DNA from: a virus
Length of the DNA: 45,646 bases
Virus record (IMG/VR): IMGVR_UViG_3300036852_000242
Span: 1 to 45,646 of that record
Strand: one strand, 5' to 3'
Shown: positions 13,188-21,466 of the stretch, in pieces
Numbering within the stretch: position 1 is the first letter of the stretch
Layout of the letters: every line of letters begins with the position of its first letter
Translations under genes and position numbers: made by a program
Notes under the pieces: generated by a model
Database searches by the model: none
Seen by the model: the letters and a program-made list of their open reading frames with translations, nothing else
Told to the model about the DNA's origin: nothing

Positions 13188-13357
13188 GCGCCGCCCTGCG
13201 CACCCTCGCCGACGTCGAGGCAGCCGGCGCGGCGCTGTGGCGGGAGCAGCGCGCGGCCGGAGCGCCGCCGCTGTCCCAGGCGCAGGCCGACGCCGCCGCC
13301 GCCATCCTCGCCCCGTACCTGCACCTGCTCGCCCCGCACGGGGCGCAGGCCGCCTAA
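13184..13357 (+). CDS. Small helical early protein
   Basis: A 57-residue protein with GTG start in a GTGA overlap with the Cro-like gene. It is Ala-rich and all helical (LADVEAAGAALWREQRAAG, LSQAQADAAAAILAPYLHLL). A place directly after cro could suit an excisionase or accessory regulator, but no motif shows this. Confidence 0.6.
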   Translation: MSAALRTLADVEAAGAALWREQRAAGAPPLSQAQADAAAAILAPYLHLLAPHGAQAA

Positions 13358-13365
13358 AGCAAGCG

Positions 13366-13419
13366 CCGCCCCCCGCTAGCACGGGAGGCGGCACCCGGCG
13401 GGAGATCCGCTCGCCGGGT
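13366..13419 (+). promoter_or_regulatory. Two consecutive hairpins in early leader
   Basis: GCCGCC/GGCGGC arms (about 13366-13392) are followed by ACCCGGCG (13393-13400) paired with CGCCGGGT (13412-13419). There is no T-run. They lie just before the strong GGAGGAG ribosome site of the next gene and could act as an attenuator or RNA-processing element between the switch genes and the early operon. Confidence 0.4.
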
Positions 13420-13447
13420 CAACCCAACGATAACGGAGGAGATCCAC

Positions 13448-13825
13448 ATGCAAGTACGAGGACCGGAGCCCAGCACCCGCGAGAGCGGCGACTACGCCGT
13501 CCGGGTGACCAAGGGCTACGGCGACCCGCGCGCGTTCATCAGCCTCGACGAGGACGGCGCCTTCCAGCTGTACGACGTCCGCCCCGATGACTGCGACCGG
13601 CTCATCAGGGCGGCGGCCGACGCCAAGGAGAAGATCCTCCGCTACCGCGCCGAGATGGAGGCCCCGCACGGCCGTGACCACCTGTGGAAGGGCAGGTGCC
13701 AGCTGTGCGGCAAGCCGGAGGACGACGGGCTGCACGCTGACCCGCCCGCCATCAGCGACGCCGCCATCGCGCAGGCCCGCTACTTCGAAGAGCACCCGCT
13801 GGACGAGGAGCCGTCAGATGCCTGA
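13448..13825 (+). CDS. Hypothetical early protein with CxxC motif
   Basis: A 125-residue protein with a strong ribosome site (ACGGAGGAG) before ATG. It has a beta-rich N-terminal half (YAVRVTKGYGDPRAFISL) and a metal-binding-like segment HLWKGRCQLCGKPEDDGLH, then an acidic end. First gene of the long early operon; function unknown. Confidence 0.7.
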   Translation: MQVRGPEPSTRESGDYAVRVTKGYGDPRAFISLDEDGAFQLYDVRPDDCDRLIRAAADAKEKILRYRAEMEAPHGRDHLWKGRCQLCGKPEDDGLHADPPAISDAAIAQARYFEEHPLDEEPSDA

Positions 13826-14594
13826 GCTGCCAGCCGCGCCCCGCGTCGCCGTCGAGGTCCCGGTCGTGCTCGACGCCGAGTCACGCTCGGCCGCCGACCG
13901 CAGGCCCTCGCTGATCAAGTTCCGGTCCCGCGCCGAGATCAGGCGGCACGTCAACGAGTGCATGCTGCTCATCGGCGCGCTGCCGGACGACGGCGAGTCC
14001 AGCGAGATCGCCTGGCGCGAGCCGGCGCCGGAGCACCGCGACGCCTTCTGGGCCGCGCACCCGCAGGCCGCCGCCGCGCTCGCGAACGTGCCCGGCGCGG
14101 GACTGGACGACCCGGCCGTCACCGCCCCGGGCACCGTCGCCGCTCCCCCGGCCCACGAGGACTGGTGCGCGGGCGGCCACGACGAGGGCACCCGGTGCCA
14201 GGTCGTCAGCCGCCTGTCCTGCGGCTGCACGTTCACCGCCCCGGACCCCTGGCCCGCTGGCCGGCCGTCGTGGTGCGACACCCACGGCGACGTCACCACG
14301 GCCGCCGCGCTGTGCGGCGCCGCCCGCGACGGGCGCTCCTGCAAGCTCCCGCCGCACGAGGGCGGCGAGCACGACTGCGACGGCTGGCGCTGGCATGACG
14401 CGCCGCCCGCCGTGCTGGACGCGCGCACCGCCATGGCGGCTGGCGTGCTCGACGCCGCGATCAACGGCGGGACGCCCGTCATCGTCGGGGATGATGAGGA
14501 CCCTAACGAGGCTGACGGCTGGGGCGCTGCCGAGGCCGCCAGTGCCGAGGCGATCGACGCGCAGGAGCGCGCGGGGACGAGGGCCGCGCGGTGA
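13818..14594 (+). CDS. Hypothetical Cys/His-rich early protein
   Basis: A 258-residue protein; ATG 13818 overlaps the preceding gene by eight bases. The middle carries several potential metal ligands: EDWCAGGHDEGTRCQ, SRLSCGCTF, SWCDTHGD, LCGAARDGRSCKLPPHEGG and HDCDGWRWH. The C-terminus is acidic and helical. It may be a multi-zinc protein; no family recognised. Confidence 0.65.
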   Translation: MPELPAAPRVAVEVPVVLDAESRSAADRRPSLIKFRSRAEIRRHVNECMLLIGALPDDGESSEIAWREPAPEHRDAFWAAHPQAAAALANVPGAGLDDPAVTAPGTVAAPPAHEDWCAGGHDEGTRCQVVSRLSCGCTFTAPDPWPAGRPSWCDTHGDVTTAAALCGAARDGRSCKLPPHEGGEHDCDGWRWHDAPPAVLDARTAMAAGVLDAAINGGTPVIVGDDEDPNEADGWGAAEAASAEAIDAQERAGTRAAR

Positions 14595-14908
14595 CCGCCC
14601 CCGCCGAGCTGGTGATCGAGGTCACCGCGGAAGACATCCGGCTGGGCACCCCGGCCAGCGCGTGCCAGTGCGCTATCGCGCTCGCGGCGCTCCGGGCGCT
14701 GGGCGACGGCTTCGCCGGCTTCCTGATGGCGGAGGACGCCGGCATCGGCGAAGAGCGGCTGCAGGTCTCCCTCTACGAGAACCGCGCCGCGCACGTGCCG
14801 TACGCCGCCTACCCGCTGCCCCCGGCTGCGGTGTCCTTCATCGACCGCTTCGACAACGGCCGCCCCGTTGAGCCGTTCGCGTTCACCGCGCGCCTGGAGG
14901 AGTCATGA
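14591..14908 (+). CDS. Hypothetical early protein
   Basis: A 105-residue protein, GTG start overlapping the previous stop. Text such as VIEVTAEDIRLGTPASACQC and LQVSLYENRAAHVPYAAY suggests a compact alpha/beta fold. No catalytic motif seen. Its stop overlaps the next ATG (ATGA). Confidence 0.66.
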   Translation: MTAPAELVIEVTAEDIRLGTPASACQCAIALAALRALGDGFAGFLMAEDAGIGEERLQVSLYENRAAHVPYAAYPLPPAAVSFIDRFDNGRPVEPFAFTARLEES

Positions 14909-15615
14909 CCGCCGGACGCCACCGCCTGGACGGGCAGCGCCGCGACGCCCTGCGCGCCTGGCTCGCCCGCCTTCCCCTGAACCCCCGCCGCCTATTCCCG
15001 GCGGCGGGCGGCGCGCCCGGCCGTTCCCCTGCGGACGGCGCGCCCGAGGCCCCTGCCCCGCCGATCCCCGTCCCCGGGGCAGGGGCCTCACCTCAGGACT
15101 GCCCCGGCCCGGAGACCCGCCGTGCTCGCAACGCGGCGCGGTCCGGGCCGGGACAGCAGTCCCGGCGTGACACGTGGGTGCGCGCGCTGCGCCGCGCCGC
15201 GAAGAACCTGCTGCGGGCCGCCGGCGGCCGGCTCTGCGCCCGGCGGGCCACGTTCGCGGCCGGGAGCTGGCTCAGCGAGCTGGGGTGGCGGCTGAGCGGG
15301 CCGTTCGCCATGGCCGCCCCGCCGCCCGTCCCGCCCAGGCTCCGGGCTGCGGCGCCCGGGGGACCGGCTGCCCCTGAGTTCCCCGGGGGGCAGCCGGCCA
15401 CCTGGACGGTTCCCCGCGACGGCGCGCCCGCGATGCCCCGGCGGCTCGCCGGGCGGGAGACGCTCGCGTTCCCCGTCGCGGGCGGGTCCGCGCTGGTGCG
15501 CCCGTCCTACCGGCGATGGGAGGCCTGGCGCGACAGGACGGCGGAGATCCCGGAGCGGGCGACAGGGCCGGAGACGGCCCGGCTGCTGCGCGGCATGCTG
15601 GCAGGTGCGGCATGA
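14905..15615 (+). CDS. Basic low-complexity hypothetical protein
   Basis: A 236-residue Arg/Pro/Ala-rich protein, ATG in an ATGA overlap. It starts with a basic helix (HRLDGQRRDALRAWLARLPL), has a Pro-rich middle and a basic region (RRAAKNLLRAAGGRLCARR). The composition resembles what out-of-frame GC-rich DNA gives, but the exact overlaps at both ends and the lack of a better frame support it. Function unknown; nucleic acid binding is possible from charge. Confidence 0.5.
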   Translation: MTAGRHRLDGQRRDALRAWLARLPLNPRRLFPAAGGAPGRSPADGAPEAPAPPIPVPGAGASPQDCPGPETRRARNAARSGPGQQSRRDTWVRALRRAAKNLLRAAGGRLCARRATFAAGSWLSELGWRLSGPFAMAAPPPVPPRLRAAAPGGPAAPEFPGGQPATWTVPRDGAPAMPRRLAGRETLAFPVAGGSALVRPSYRRWEAWRDRTAEIPERATGPETARLLRGMLAGAA

Positions 15616-15977
15616 GCGACGGCAAGGGCACGAAGGTGCTCGCCGAGGGCATCATGACCGGCCCGCTGGCCCCGCTCGCCTGGACGATCGCCGTCCTCGG
15701 CTGCGGCGGCATCGCCGTCGCGGTGCTCGCGTGCATCGGCGGGTGGGTGCTGCGGGACCTGTGGGACAAGGGCGACGGCCAGGGCGGCATACCGCCGCTG
15801 CCCCGCGACGGGACGACGCAGCAGCTGCCGCTAGGCGACCTCGTCATCGCCCCGCCGGAGTGGCGGCACGCCGCGTACATGGCCGCGCGGCCCGCGCCGG
15901 ATGCCACCGAGGTCATCTGCCGCGGGCGCGGCCTCGGCGACCTGGACCCTGACCCCGCGCTAGGAGACGACTGGTGA
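15612..15977 (+). CDS. Early membrane protein
   Basis: A 121-residue protein with ATG overlapping the previous TGA. Residues about 16-43 are hydrophobic (PLAPLAWTIAVLGCGGIAVA, VLACIGGWVL), one long or two short spans, followed by a soluble acidic tail. It precedes the recombination genes and is translationally coupled to them. Function unknown. Confidence 0.62.
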   Translation: MSDGKGTKVLAEGIMTGPLAPLAWTIAVLGCGGIAVAVLACIGGWVLRDLWDKGDGQGGIPPLPRDGTTQQLPLGDLVIAPPEWRHAAYMAARPAPDATEVICRGRGLGDLDPDPALGDDW

Positions 15978-16990
15978 GCGCCGTCCTGATCCCGACCGCG
16001 TCCGAGGAGGAGTGGCTGGCCGCCCGCCGCAAGGGCGTCACCGCCTCCGAGATCGCCGTCCTGATGGGCCTGTCCCCGTACGACAGCCCCTACGGCCTCT
16101 ACCACCGCAAGCTCGGCATCCTGCCCGCCGGTGACGACTCCGACGTCATGGAGAAGGGCCGCGTCCTCGAGCCGGTCATCGCGGAGAAGTTCGCCGCACT
16201 GCACCCGGAGTGGATCGTCACCGGCAACGGGCGCCAGCTGTACGCGCACCGTGACCGCGCCTGGCAGCTCGCCACCCCGGACAGGCTCGTCAACGTCAAC
16301 CCCATCGACCCGGCCCAGTGGCTCAAGGGAACGGAAGGCGCCGTCCTGGAGTGCAAGGTCGACGGCGGCAGCCCCGACTGGGGCGAGCCGGGCACCGACG
16401 AGATACCCGTCCACTACCGCGCCCAGGTGCTGTGGCAGTGCCGCGTCATGGGCGTCACCCGCTGGCACGCCGCCTGCTTCAATGCCGACCGGTGGAAGGC
16501 CCGCTGGTACGAGGGCGTCATCGACGACGCAGCCGAGGCCGACCTCGCCCTGATGGAAGACGAGGCCCGCGACTTCCTCGATCGCCTCGACCGCCATGAT
16601 CCGCCCGAGGTCGACTGGCGGCCGGCCACCATCGGCGCGCTGAAGACGCTGTACGCGGGCGAGCCTGACGGCGACGTCGAGGTGCGCCGGTCGCTGGCCA
16701 TCCAGTACCGCGCCGCCTGCCGCCGGTTCAAGGAGGCCGAGCGGCGCAAGGACGAGATGACCGCCCGCATGCTCGCCGCGATCGGCAACGGCCGCCGCGC
16801 CATCGAGGCATGCACCGACCTCGACGGCAGTGGCGGCACCGTCATCGCCACCCGCTCCGTCAGCCACCCCAGGCGCATCGACACCGAGCGGCTGCGCGCC
16901 GAGCAGCCCGCCATCGCCGCGCAGTACACCAAGCCGCCCAAGCCGGAGCCGAAGCTGACCCCGGCCAAGCCGAAGAAGGACGTCAAGTGA
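15974..16990 (+). CDS. YqaJ/RecE-like phage exonuclease
   Basis: A 338-residue protein, GTG start overlapping the upstream stop. It has the YqaJ/lambda-exonuclease pattern: RRKGVTASEIAVLMGLSP near residue 20, VLEPVIAEKF, LATPDRLV, and LECKVD (Glu126, Lys128), the E-x-K of the PD-(D/E)xK core, then AQVLWQCRVMGV. Such enzymes resect double-stranded DNA 5' to 3' and hand single strands to an annealing protein; the next gene encodes the RecT partner. The Pro/Lys-rich C-terminus may be a contact tail. Confidence 0.88.
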   Translation: MSAVLIPTASEEEWLAARRKGVTASEIAVLMGLSPYDSPYGLYHRKLGILPAGDDSDVMEKGRVLEPVIAEKFAALHPEWIVTGNGRQLYAHRDRAWQLATPDRLVNVNPIDPAQWLKGTEGAVLECKVDGGSPDWGEPGTDEIPVHYRAQVLWQCRVMGVTRWHAACFNADRWKARWYEGVIDDAAEADLALMEDEARDFLDRLDRHDPPEVDWRPATIGALKTLYAGEPDGDVEVRRSLAIQYRAACRRFKEAERRKDEMTARMLAAIGNGRRAIEACTDLDGSGGTVIATRSVSHPRRIDTERLRAEQPAIAAQYTKPPKPEPKLTPAKPKKDVK

Positions 16991-18066
16991 CACAGACAGT
17001 CAGTAACGCCGTCGCCAAGAGGGACTCCGGCGCCGCCGAGCTCGTCCGCCAGTCCCGCGACTGGTTCCGCACCATCGTCCCGTCCCACGTCGACGCCAAC
17101 GCGTTCGTCGCCCTGTCCATCGGCTACCTGCGCAAGAACCCCAAGCTCGCCGCCGCCGCCGTCCGCGCCCCGGCCGCGTTCACCGTCGCCCTGTCCGAGT
17201 GCGCCCGCCTCGGCCTCGTCCCCGGCGACACCTACCACCTGGTGCCGTTCGAGAACACCCGCAACGGCACCGTCGACATCACCGGCATCACCGACTACAA
17301 GGGCGAGATCGAGCTGATCTACCGGGCCGGGGCCGTCGCCTCGGTCAAGGCCGAGATCGTCCGCGAGCGCGACCACTTCCGCTACACCACCGACATGGAC
17401 CGCCCCGAGCACGCCCCCGACTGGTTCGGCGACCGCGGCGGCCTGATCGGCGCGTACGCCTACGCGGTGATGAAGGACGGCGCGACGTCGAAGGTCATCG
17501 TCTACTCGAAGGCCGAGATCGACGAGGTCCGCGCGTCATCCAAGGGCGCGTCCCGGCCAGACAGCCCGTGGAACCAGTGGTATGACCGGATGGCGCTCAA
17601 GACCGTCATCCACCGGCTGGAGCACTTCGTCCCCACCTCGGCGGAGTACCGGCGCGAGCAGCTCCGCGCGGCGGCCGAGGTCAGCCAGCAGGTGAACCTG
17701 TCCGCCCCGCCGGCTGCCGCTGCCCCCGCGCCCGCTGCCCCCGCGCCCGACGTCGTCGACGCCGAGATCGTCGATGAGCCGCAGCAGCCCGCGCCACGCC
17801 GGCCCAGGGGACAGCAGGCCCGGCAGGAAGCGCCGCCGGAGGACCCGCGCGACGCCGTCACCTGGCACCTGGACCGGGTCGGGATCGTCGCCTACCAGCC
17901 CCAGATGGACGTGCTCACCCAGGCCGTGGACCGCGCCGTCACGGGCATCGACGGCATCACCGTCGAGGAGGCCGCCGCGCTCGCGGCCCGGCTCGCGAAG
18001 TGCGCCACCCCGGCCGACGTCGACGTGATGCTCAGGACCGGGGAGGTGCCCTCCGGTGGCGAGTGA
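16987..18066 (+). CDS. recT: RecT-family single-strand annealing protein
   Basis: A 359-residue protein, GTG start overlapping the exonuclease stop. The RecT core is clear: FVALSIGYLRKNPKLAAA, FTVALSECARLGLVPGDTYH, DITGITDYKGEIELIYRAGA, GAYAYAVMKDG, PWNQWYDRMALKTVIHRL. A Pro/Ala linker and a C-terminal helical domain follow. RecT proteins coat and anneal single-stranded DNA; with the upstream nuclease this is a complete phage recombination pair for genome concatemers or circularisation. Confidence 0.93.
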   Translation: MTQTVSNAVAKRDSGAAELVRQSRDWFRTIVPSHVDANAFVALSIGYLRKNPKLAAAAVRAPAAFTVALSECARLGLVPGDTYHLVPFENTRNGTVDITGITDYKGEIELIYRAGAVASVKAEIVRERDHFRYTTDMDRPEHAPDWFGDRGGLIGAYAYAVMKDGATSKVIVYSKAEIDEVRASSKGASRPDSPWNQWYDRMALKTVIHRLEHFVPTSAEYRREQLRAAAEVSQQVNLSAPPAAAAPAPAAPAPDVVDAEIVDEPQQPAPRRPRGQQARQEAPPEDPRDAVTWHLDRVGIVAYQPQMDVLTQAVDRAVTGIDGITVEEAAALAARLAKCATPADVDVMLRTGEVPSGGE

Positions 18067-18475
18067 GCGCAGGACGGTGCTGGAGGCCGGCCCGCGCGGC
18101 GACGGCATCGCGCTGCGGCTGGGCAGCATGGTGCTGGAGCTGGGCCGCGCGGACGCCGAGCGGCTGCACGAGGTGATCGGCCGGGCGCTGATGCCCGGCC
18201 AGCCCGCGGCGCAGTGCATCCGGCTGAACTGCGGCCACCCGCAGGCGCGGCACGACGGCAGCCGCCCCGGCGCGCCATGCGAGGACTGCGGCTGCCAGGG
18301 GTGGACGCCGGCCGCCGGGGCCGCGTCCGGCGTCAGCCCCGGGATGATCTGCGAGATGGAGGCCGGGCGCAAGGGGTGCAGCCTGCGCGTGGCTCACGCG
18401 CTCGCCACCGCGCTCGGCGCGACCGTGGACGCCATGCTGCGCGCGGACGACCAGGAGGCGGTGGCCCGTGCCTAG
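18056..18475 (+). CDS. Zinc-ribbon protein with XRE-like C-terminal half
   Basis: A 139-residue protein, GTG start with GGGGAGG upstream and overlapping recT by 11 bases. Residues about 50-80 have Cys/His ligands (LNCGHPQARHDG, PCEDCGCQGW); residues about 88-128 read like the later helices of an XRE domain (GVSPGMICEMEAGRKGCSLR, VAHALATALGATVDAML). This may be a fusion or a partial regulator: the first helices of a normal XRE domain are not evident. Confidence 0.6.
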   Translation: MASERRTVLEAGPRGDGIALRLGSMVLELGRADAERLHEVIGRALMPGQPAAQCIRLNCGHPQARHDGSRPGAPCEDCGCQGWTPAAGAASGVSPGMICEMEAGRKGCSLRVAHALATALGATVDAMLRADDQEAVARA

Positions 18476-18614
18476 CTCCTACGCCTGCTGCGGGCACTGC
18501 GACCACGAGATCGACCCGCCGCCGCACGAGCAGCCGTGCAACGGCGAGCGCGACGAGGGATGCGAGCCGGGATCGGCGCGCGTCCCGGCCGGGGAGGCGG
18601 TGGCCGGTGCGTAG
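18468..18614 (+). CDS. 48-residue Cys/His-rich protein
   Basis: GTG start overlapping the upstream gene by eight bases. ACCGHCDHEIDPPPHEQPC has enough ligands for one zinc site; the tail is acidic. It is the first of three tiny overlapping Cys-rich frames before the DUF5131 gene. Function unknown. Confidence 0.5.
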   Translation: MPSSYACCGHCDHEIDPPPHEQPCNGERDEGCEPGSARVPAGEAVAGA

Positions 18615-18681
18615 CCCCTGCCCGCTGTGCGAGCGGGACCACCCGGAGGGCACGGCGTGCCAGGGGAGGGACGGTGGCTAG
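18607..18681 (+). CDS. 24-residue zinc-knuckle-like peptide
   Basis: GTG start after GGGGAGGCGGTG, overlapping the previous frame by eight bases and the next by eight. The product VRSPCPLCERDHPEGTACQG contains CxxC, His and Cys in a compact array. The regular overlap pattern is the main support; it is too short for certainty. Confidence 0.38.
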   Translation: MRSPCPLCERDHPEGTACQGRDGG

Positions 18682-18835
18682 CCCCGCGCCGGGCACGGCC
18701 CGCGACCCGCGCCGGGCGCCGCTGGACGGCCGCGCCCTGCTCGCGGCCATCCTGCCGGAAGGGACCTGCGTCACCTGCCTGGAGCCGGAGGTGTCGCCAC
18801 TGCACTACGAGCTGTGCGAGGCGGGCGATGGCTGA
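18674..18835 (+). CDS. 53-residue protein with CxxC
   Basis: GTG start with a good ribosome site (AGGGGAGGG). It has a Pro/Arg-rich start, then RALLAAILPEGTCVTCLEPE and a last Cys near HYELCEAG. Overlaps the DUF5131 start by eight bases. Function unknown. Confidence 0.5.
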   Translation: MASPAPGTARDPRRAPLDGRALLAAILPEGTCVTCLEPEVSPLHYELCEAGDG

Positions 18836-19613
18836 CGCCTCGAAAATCGAGTGGACCGACGCCACCTGGAACCCCGTCACCGGCTGCGCGAAGGTCTCGC
18901 CCGGCTGCGACCACTGCTACGCCGAGACGTTCGCCAACCGGTGGCGCGGCATCCCCGGCCACCACTTCGAGAACGGGTTCGACGTCCAGCTCCGGCCCGA
19001 GCGGCTAGACCAGCCGCTGCGGTGGAAGCGGCCGAGGCGGGTGTTCGTCAACTCCATGAGCGACCTGTTCCACAAGGACGTGCCGGACTCCTTTATCGCA
19101 GAGGCGTTCTCCGTGATGGCCAGGGCACAGCAGCACACGTTCCAGCTGCTGACCAAGCGCCACGCCCGGATGAAGGCGCTGCTATCACGGCCCTCATTCC
19201 GGGACAACCTCGCCCACTGGGGGGCGCCATGGCCCCTCCCGAACGTCTGGCTCGGCGTCTCTGCCGAGGACCAGCACTGGGCGAACCTCCGCATCCCCGG
19301 GCTGCTTCACACTCCGGCGGCGATCAGGTTCGTCTCCGCCGAGCCGCTGCTCGGCCCGGTTGACCTTACCGGGATGTGCGCCATCGACTGGCTGATCATC
19401 GGCGGCGAGTCAGGCCCCGGTGCCCGGCCGATGGACCTGGAGTGGGCGCGCTCCCTGGTCTGGCAGTGCCAGGCGGGCGAGCTGCCCGTCCACGTCAAGC
19501 AGCTCGGGTCCGTGCTCGGGCGCCAGCTGGGCGCGGGGCCGAAGGGCGGCGACTGGGACCGGTGGCCCGAGGACCTCCGCGTCCGCGAGTTCCCGGCGGC
19601 AAGCGATGGCTGA
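18828..19613 (+). CDS. DUF5131 (phage Gp37/Gp68-like) radical-SAM-like protein
   Basis: A 261-residue protein. It opens with ASKIEWTDATWNPVTGC and then the cluster TGCAKVSPGCDHCYAETFA, the Cys pattern of the phage Gp37/Gp68 family (DUF5131), thought to be related to radical SAM proteins. Further family text: VFVNSMSDLFH, FQLLTKRHARM, NVWLGVSAEDQ, FVSAEPLLGP, DWLIIGGESGPGARPM. The biochemical role is unknown. Here it sits between recombination, nuclease and methyltransferase genes, compatible with DNA or RNA modification. Confidence 0.88.
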   Translation: MADASKIEWTDATWNPVTGCAKVSPGCDHCYAETFANRWRGIPGHHFENGFDVQLRPERLDQPLRWKRPRRVFVNSMSDLFHKDVPDSFIAEAFSVMARAQQHTFQLLTKRHARMKALLSRPSFRDNLAHWGAPWPLPNVWLGVSAEDQHWANLRIPGLLHTPAAIRFVSAEPLLGPVDLTGMCAIDWLIIGGESGPGARPMDLEWARSLVWQCQAGELPVHVKQLGSVLGRQLGAGPKGGDWDRWPEDLRVREFPAASDG

Positions 19614-19929
19614 GCTGCCCATGACCCACGCGGGGCTGCAGAAGGCCGTCACCGACCTGTGCGACTGGATGGGCATCCTCTGGTGGCACGACACCGACAG
19701 CCGCAAGAACAAGGCAGGCCTCCCGGACCTGCTGATCATCGGCCGCCAGCATGACGGCGCGCCGCCGGCCGTGCTGTGGCGGGAGCTGAAGGTCCCCCCG
19801 GACAAGCTCCGCGACGGCCAGAAGGAGATCGGCGGCGCCCTCATCCTGGCCGGCGCCGACTGGGCCGTCTGGACGCCGGGCGACTGGCGGTCAGGGCGAA
19901 TACGAAACCAACTGGAGAAGATCCGATGA
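19606..19929 (+). CDS. VRR-NUC-like PD-(D/E)xK nuclease
   Basis: A 107-residue protein, ATG start overlapping the DUF5131 gene by eight bases. GLPDLLIIG (Asp41) and VLWRELKVPP (Glu60, Lys62) form the D...ExK core, with KNKAGLPD and WAVWTPGDW typical of small VRR-NUC domains. Such enzymes cut branched DNA or serve as resolvases. Position after RecE/RecT fits processing of recombination intermediates. Confidence 0.78.
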   Translation: MAELPMTHAGLQKAVTDLCDWMGILWWHDTDSRKNKAGLPDLLIIGRQHDGAPPAVLWRELKVPPDKLRDGQKEIGGALILAGADWAVWTPGDWRSGRIRNQLEKIR

Positions 19930-20279
19930 GCCATGCCAGCGAGGCCAAGATCAGCGCCGCCCTGCCCAAGACCGACCACGGCAACGGGCTGCACGCCATC
20001 GCCGCCGAGCTGATCGCCGAGCCGGAGGCCGTCCGCTACGCCATCGTGCGGCTGGACACCGGCAGCTGCGAGACGACGTACGAGGTGGACGAGGAAGGCG
20101 TGCGGTACGAGGTCACCGTGCCCAAGGCGCGCATCCGTGCCATCGAGCCGGTGACGGGCGCCGCCGCCGAGGAGGCCGCGATCCTGATGGACGCCGCCCG
20201 CGCCGAGCGGCTCGGCGAGCTGCCCTACCACGCGCTCGCCGCCCGCGCCCGCTCCGGCGACTCGATCTCGGGGGACTGA
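19926..20279 (+). CDS. Hypothetical early protein
   Basis: A 117-residue soluble protein; ATG overlaps the upstream stop. An alpha/beta pattern is visible (LHAIAAELIAEPEAVRYAIV, RYEVTVPKARIRAIEPVTG), with a helical C-terminus. The first half resembles small phage proteins that precede methylase or replication genes, but no function is assigned. Confidence 0.66.
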   Translation: MSHASEAKISAALPKTDHGNGLHAIAAELIAEPEAVRYAIVRLDTGSCETTYEVDEEGVRYEVTVPKARIRAIEPVTGAAAEEAAILMDAARAERLGELPYHALAARARSGDSISGD

Positions 20280-20282
20280 CTG

Positions 20283-20471
20283 ATGAGCCTGTTCAACCGG
20301 AGCGACAGCCGGATCAGCGCCCGCGTCTACCAGGCCGAGGTCCCGGCCTGTCCCGCGCTGCCGCCGCCCGTCCCGCTGCCGCCCGTGGCCAGCGGGCTGC
20401 TCGACGCCGCGCCGGCGCCCTACGGGCCGGACGAGCGCGTGTTCGGGCCGCCGCCGTGGAGCGCGGCGTGA
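20283..20471 (+). CDS. Small Pro-rich protein
   Basis: A 62-residue protein, ATG three bases after the previous stop. The N-terminus MSLFNRSDSRISARVYQAE is followed by a Pro-rich low-complexity tail. Likely disordered. Its stop overlaps the next GTG. Function unknown. Confidence 0.5.
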   Translation: MSLFNRSDSRISARVYQAEVPACPALPPPVPLPPVASGLLDAAPAPYGPDERVFGPPPWSAA

Positions 20472-20617
20472 AGTGGCCGTTCCGCCGCGAGCCGGAGCCG
20501 TCAAAGGACCTGGAGCGCAAGCTGCGCGCCGCGTTCGCCGCCGCCGACCAGGCCGCCGACGAGGCGGACGCGGCGGCAGACGCGGCACGGCGCGAGCAGG
20601 AGGACGAGGCAACGTGA
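20468..20617 (+). CDS. 49-residue coiled-coil protein
   Basis: GTG start in a GTGA overlap. After KWPFRREPEPSKD the protein is one Ala/Asp/Glu-rich helix (LERKLRAAFAAADQAADEAD). Its stop overlaps the methyltransferase start in turn. The coupling on both sides supports translation; function unknown. Confidence 0.55.
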   Translation: MKWPFRREPEPSKDLERKLRAAFAAADQAADEADAAADAARREQEDEAT

Positions 20618-21447
20618 AGCCCCCGTTCACCTACTTCGGCGGCAAGACCCGCATAGCCGCCCAGGTGGCCGCGCTGCTGCCCCCGCACGAGCACTACGTG
20701 GAGCCGTTCGCCGGGAGCCTCGCCGTCCTGCTCGCCAAGCCCCGCGCGCCCATGGAGACCGTCTCCGACCTTGACGGGGACCTGGTGGCGTTCTGGCGCG
20801 TGCTGCGCGACCGCCCGGGCGACCTGGAGCGGGCATGCGCCCTCACGCCCCACGCGCGGGCCGAGCACCTTGAGGCGTACCAGCCGGCCGCCGATGACCT
20901 GGAGCGCGCCCGCCGCGTGTGGGTGCGCCTCACCCAGGGGCGAAGCGGCCAGCTGCACCACCTGACCGGCTGGCGGTACTACCAGGACCCGCGTGGCTCC
21001 CATTCCTCCATGCCGGGCTACCTCGAGGCCTACTGCTCGCGGCTCGCCCCGGCCGCGGCGCGTCTCGCCGGCGTCTCGCTGGAGTGCCTGCCCGCGCTGG
21101 AGCTGATCCGCCGCTACGGCCGGCATGAGGACGTCCTCATCTACGCCGACCCGCCGTACCTGGAGTCATCACGGTCATCAGCCGGGCGCGGCCCGTCCTA
21201 CCGGCACGAGCTGCGCACCGGGGACGACCACCGCGAGCTTGCCGCGGCCCTCCTCGAGGCCCGCGCCGCCGTGGTGCTGTCCGGCTACGGCTCGCCGCTG
21301 TACGACGAGCTGTACGCGGGATGGGGACGCCGCGAGATCGGCGCGTACACCGGCAACTCGCGCGCGGGCAACGGCCACCGCGCCGAGGTGCCGTGGTCCA
21401 ACCGCCCGTTCGCCCAGGCGTCGCTGTTCGACGCGCAGGCCATCTAG
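20614..21447 (+). CDS. D12-class (Dam-like) adenine-N6 DNA methyltransferase
   Basis: A 277-residue protein with GTG start overlapping the upstream TGA. Motif I-like FTYFGGKTRIA (residues about 5-15), HYVEPFAGSLAVLL, and catalytic motif DPPY at 179-182 (ILIYADPPYLES) define the Dam/D12 family; AVVLSGYGSPLYDELY follows. It would methylate adenine in a short DNA site. No cognate restriction gene is nearby, so protection from host restriction or regulation is more likely. Confidence 0.9.
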   Translation: MKPPFTYFGGKTRIAAQVAALLPPHEHYVEPFAGSLAVLLAKPRAPMETVSDLDGDLVAFWRVLRDRPGDLERACALTPHARAEHLEAYQPAADDLERARRVWVRLTQGRSGQLHHLTGWRYYQDPRGSHSSMPGYLEAYCSRLAPAAARLAGVSLECLPALELIRRYGRHEDVLIYADPPYLESSRSSAGRGPSYRHELRTGDDHRELAAALLEARAAVVLSGYGSPLYDELYAGWGRREIGAYTGNSRAGNGHRAEVPWSNRPFAQASLFDAQAI

Positions 21448-21466
21448 AGGAGACAGGACGACGTGA

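Noticed and set aside
20974-20984. CGGTACTACCA, resembling the GntR-type operator
   Set aside because: It lies deep inside the methyltransferase gene where it encodes Arg-Tyr-Tyr-Gln, without a promoter, so it is treated as chance.
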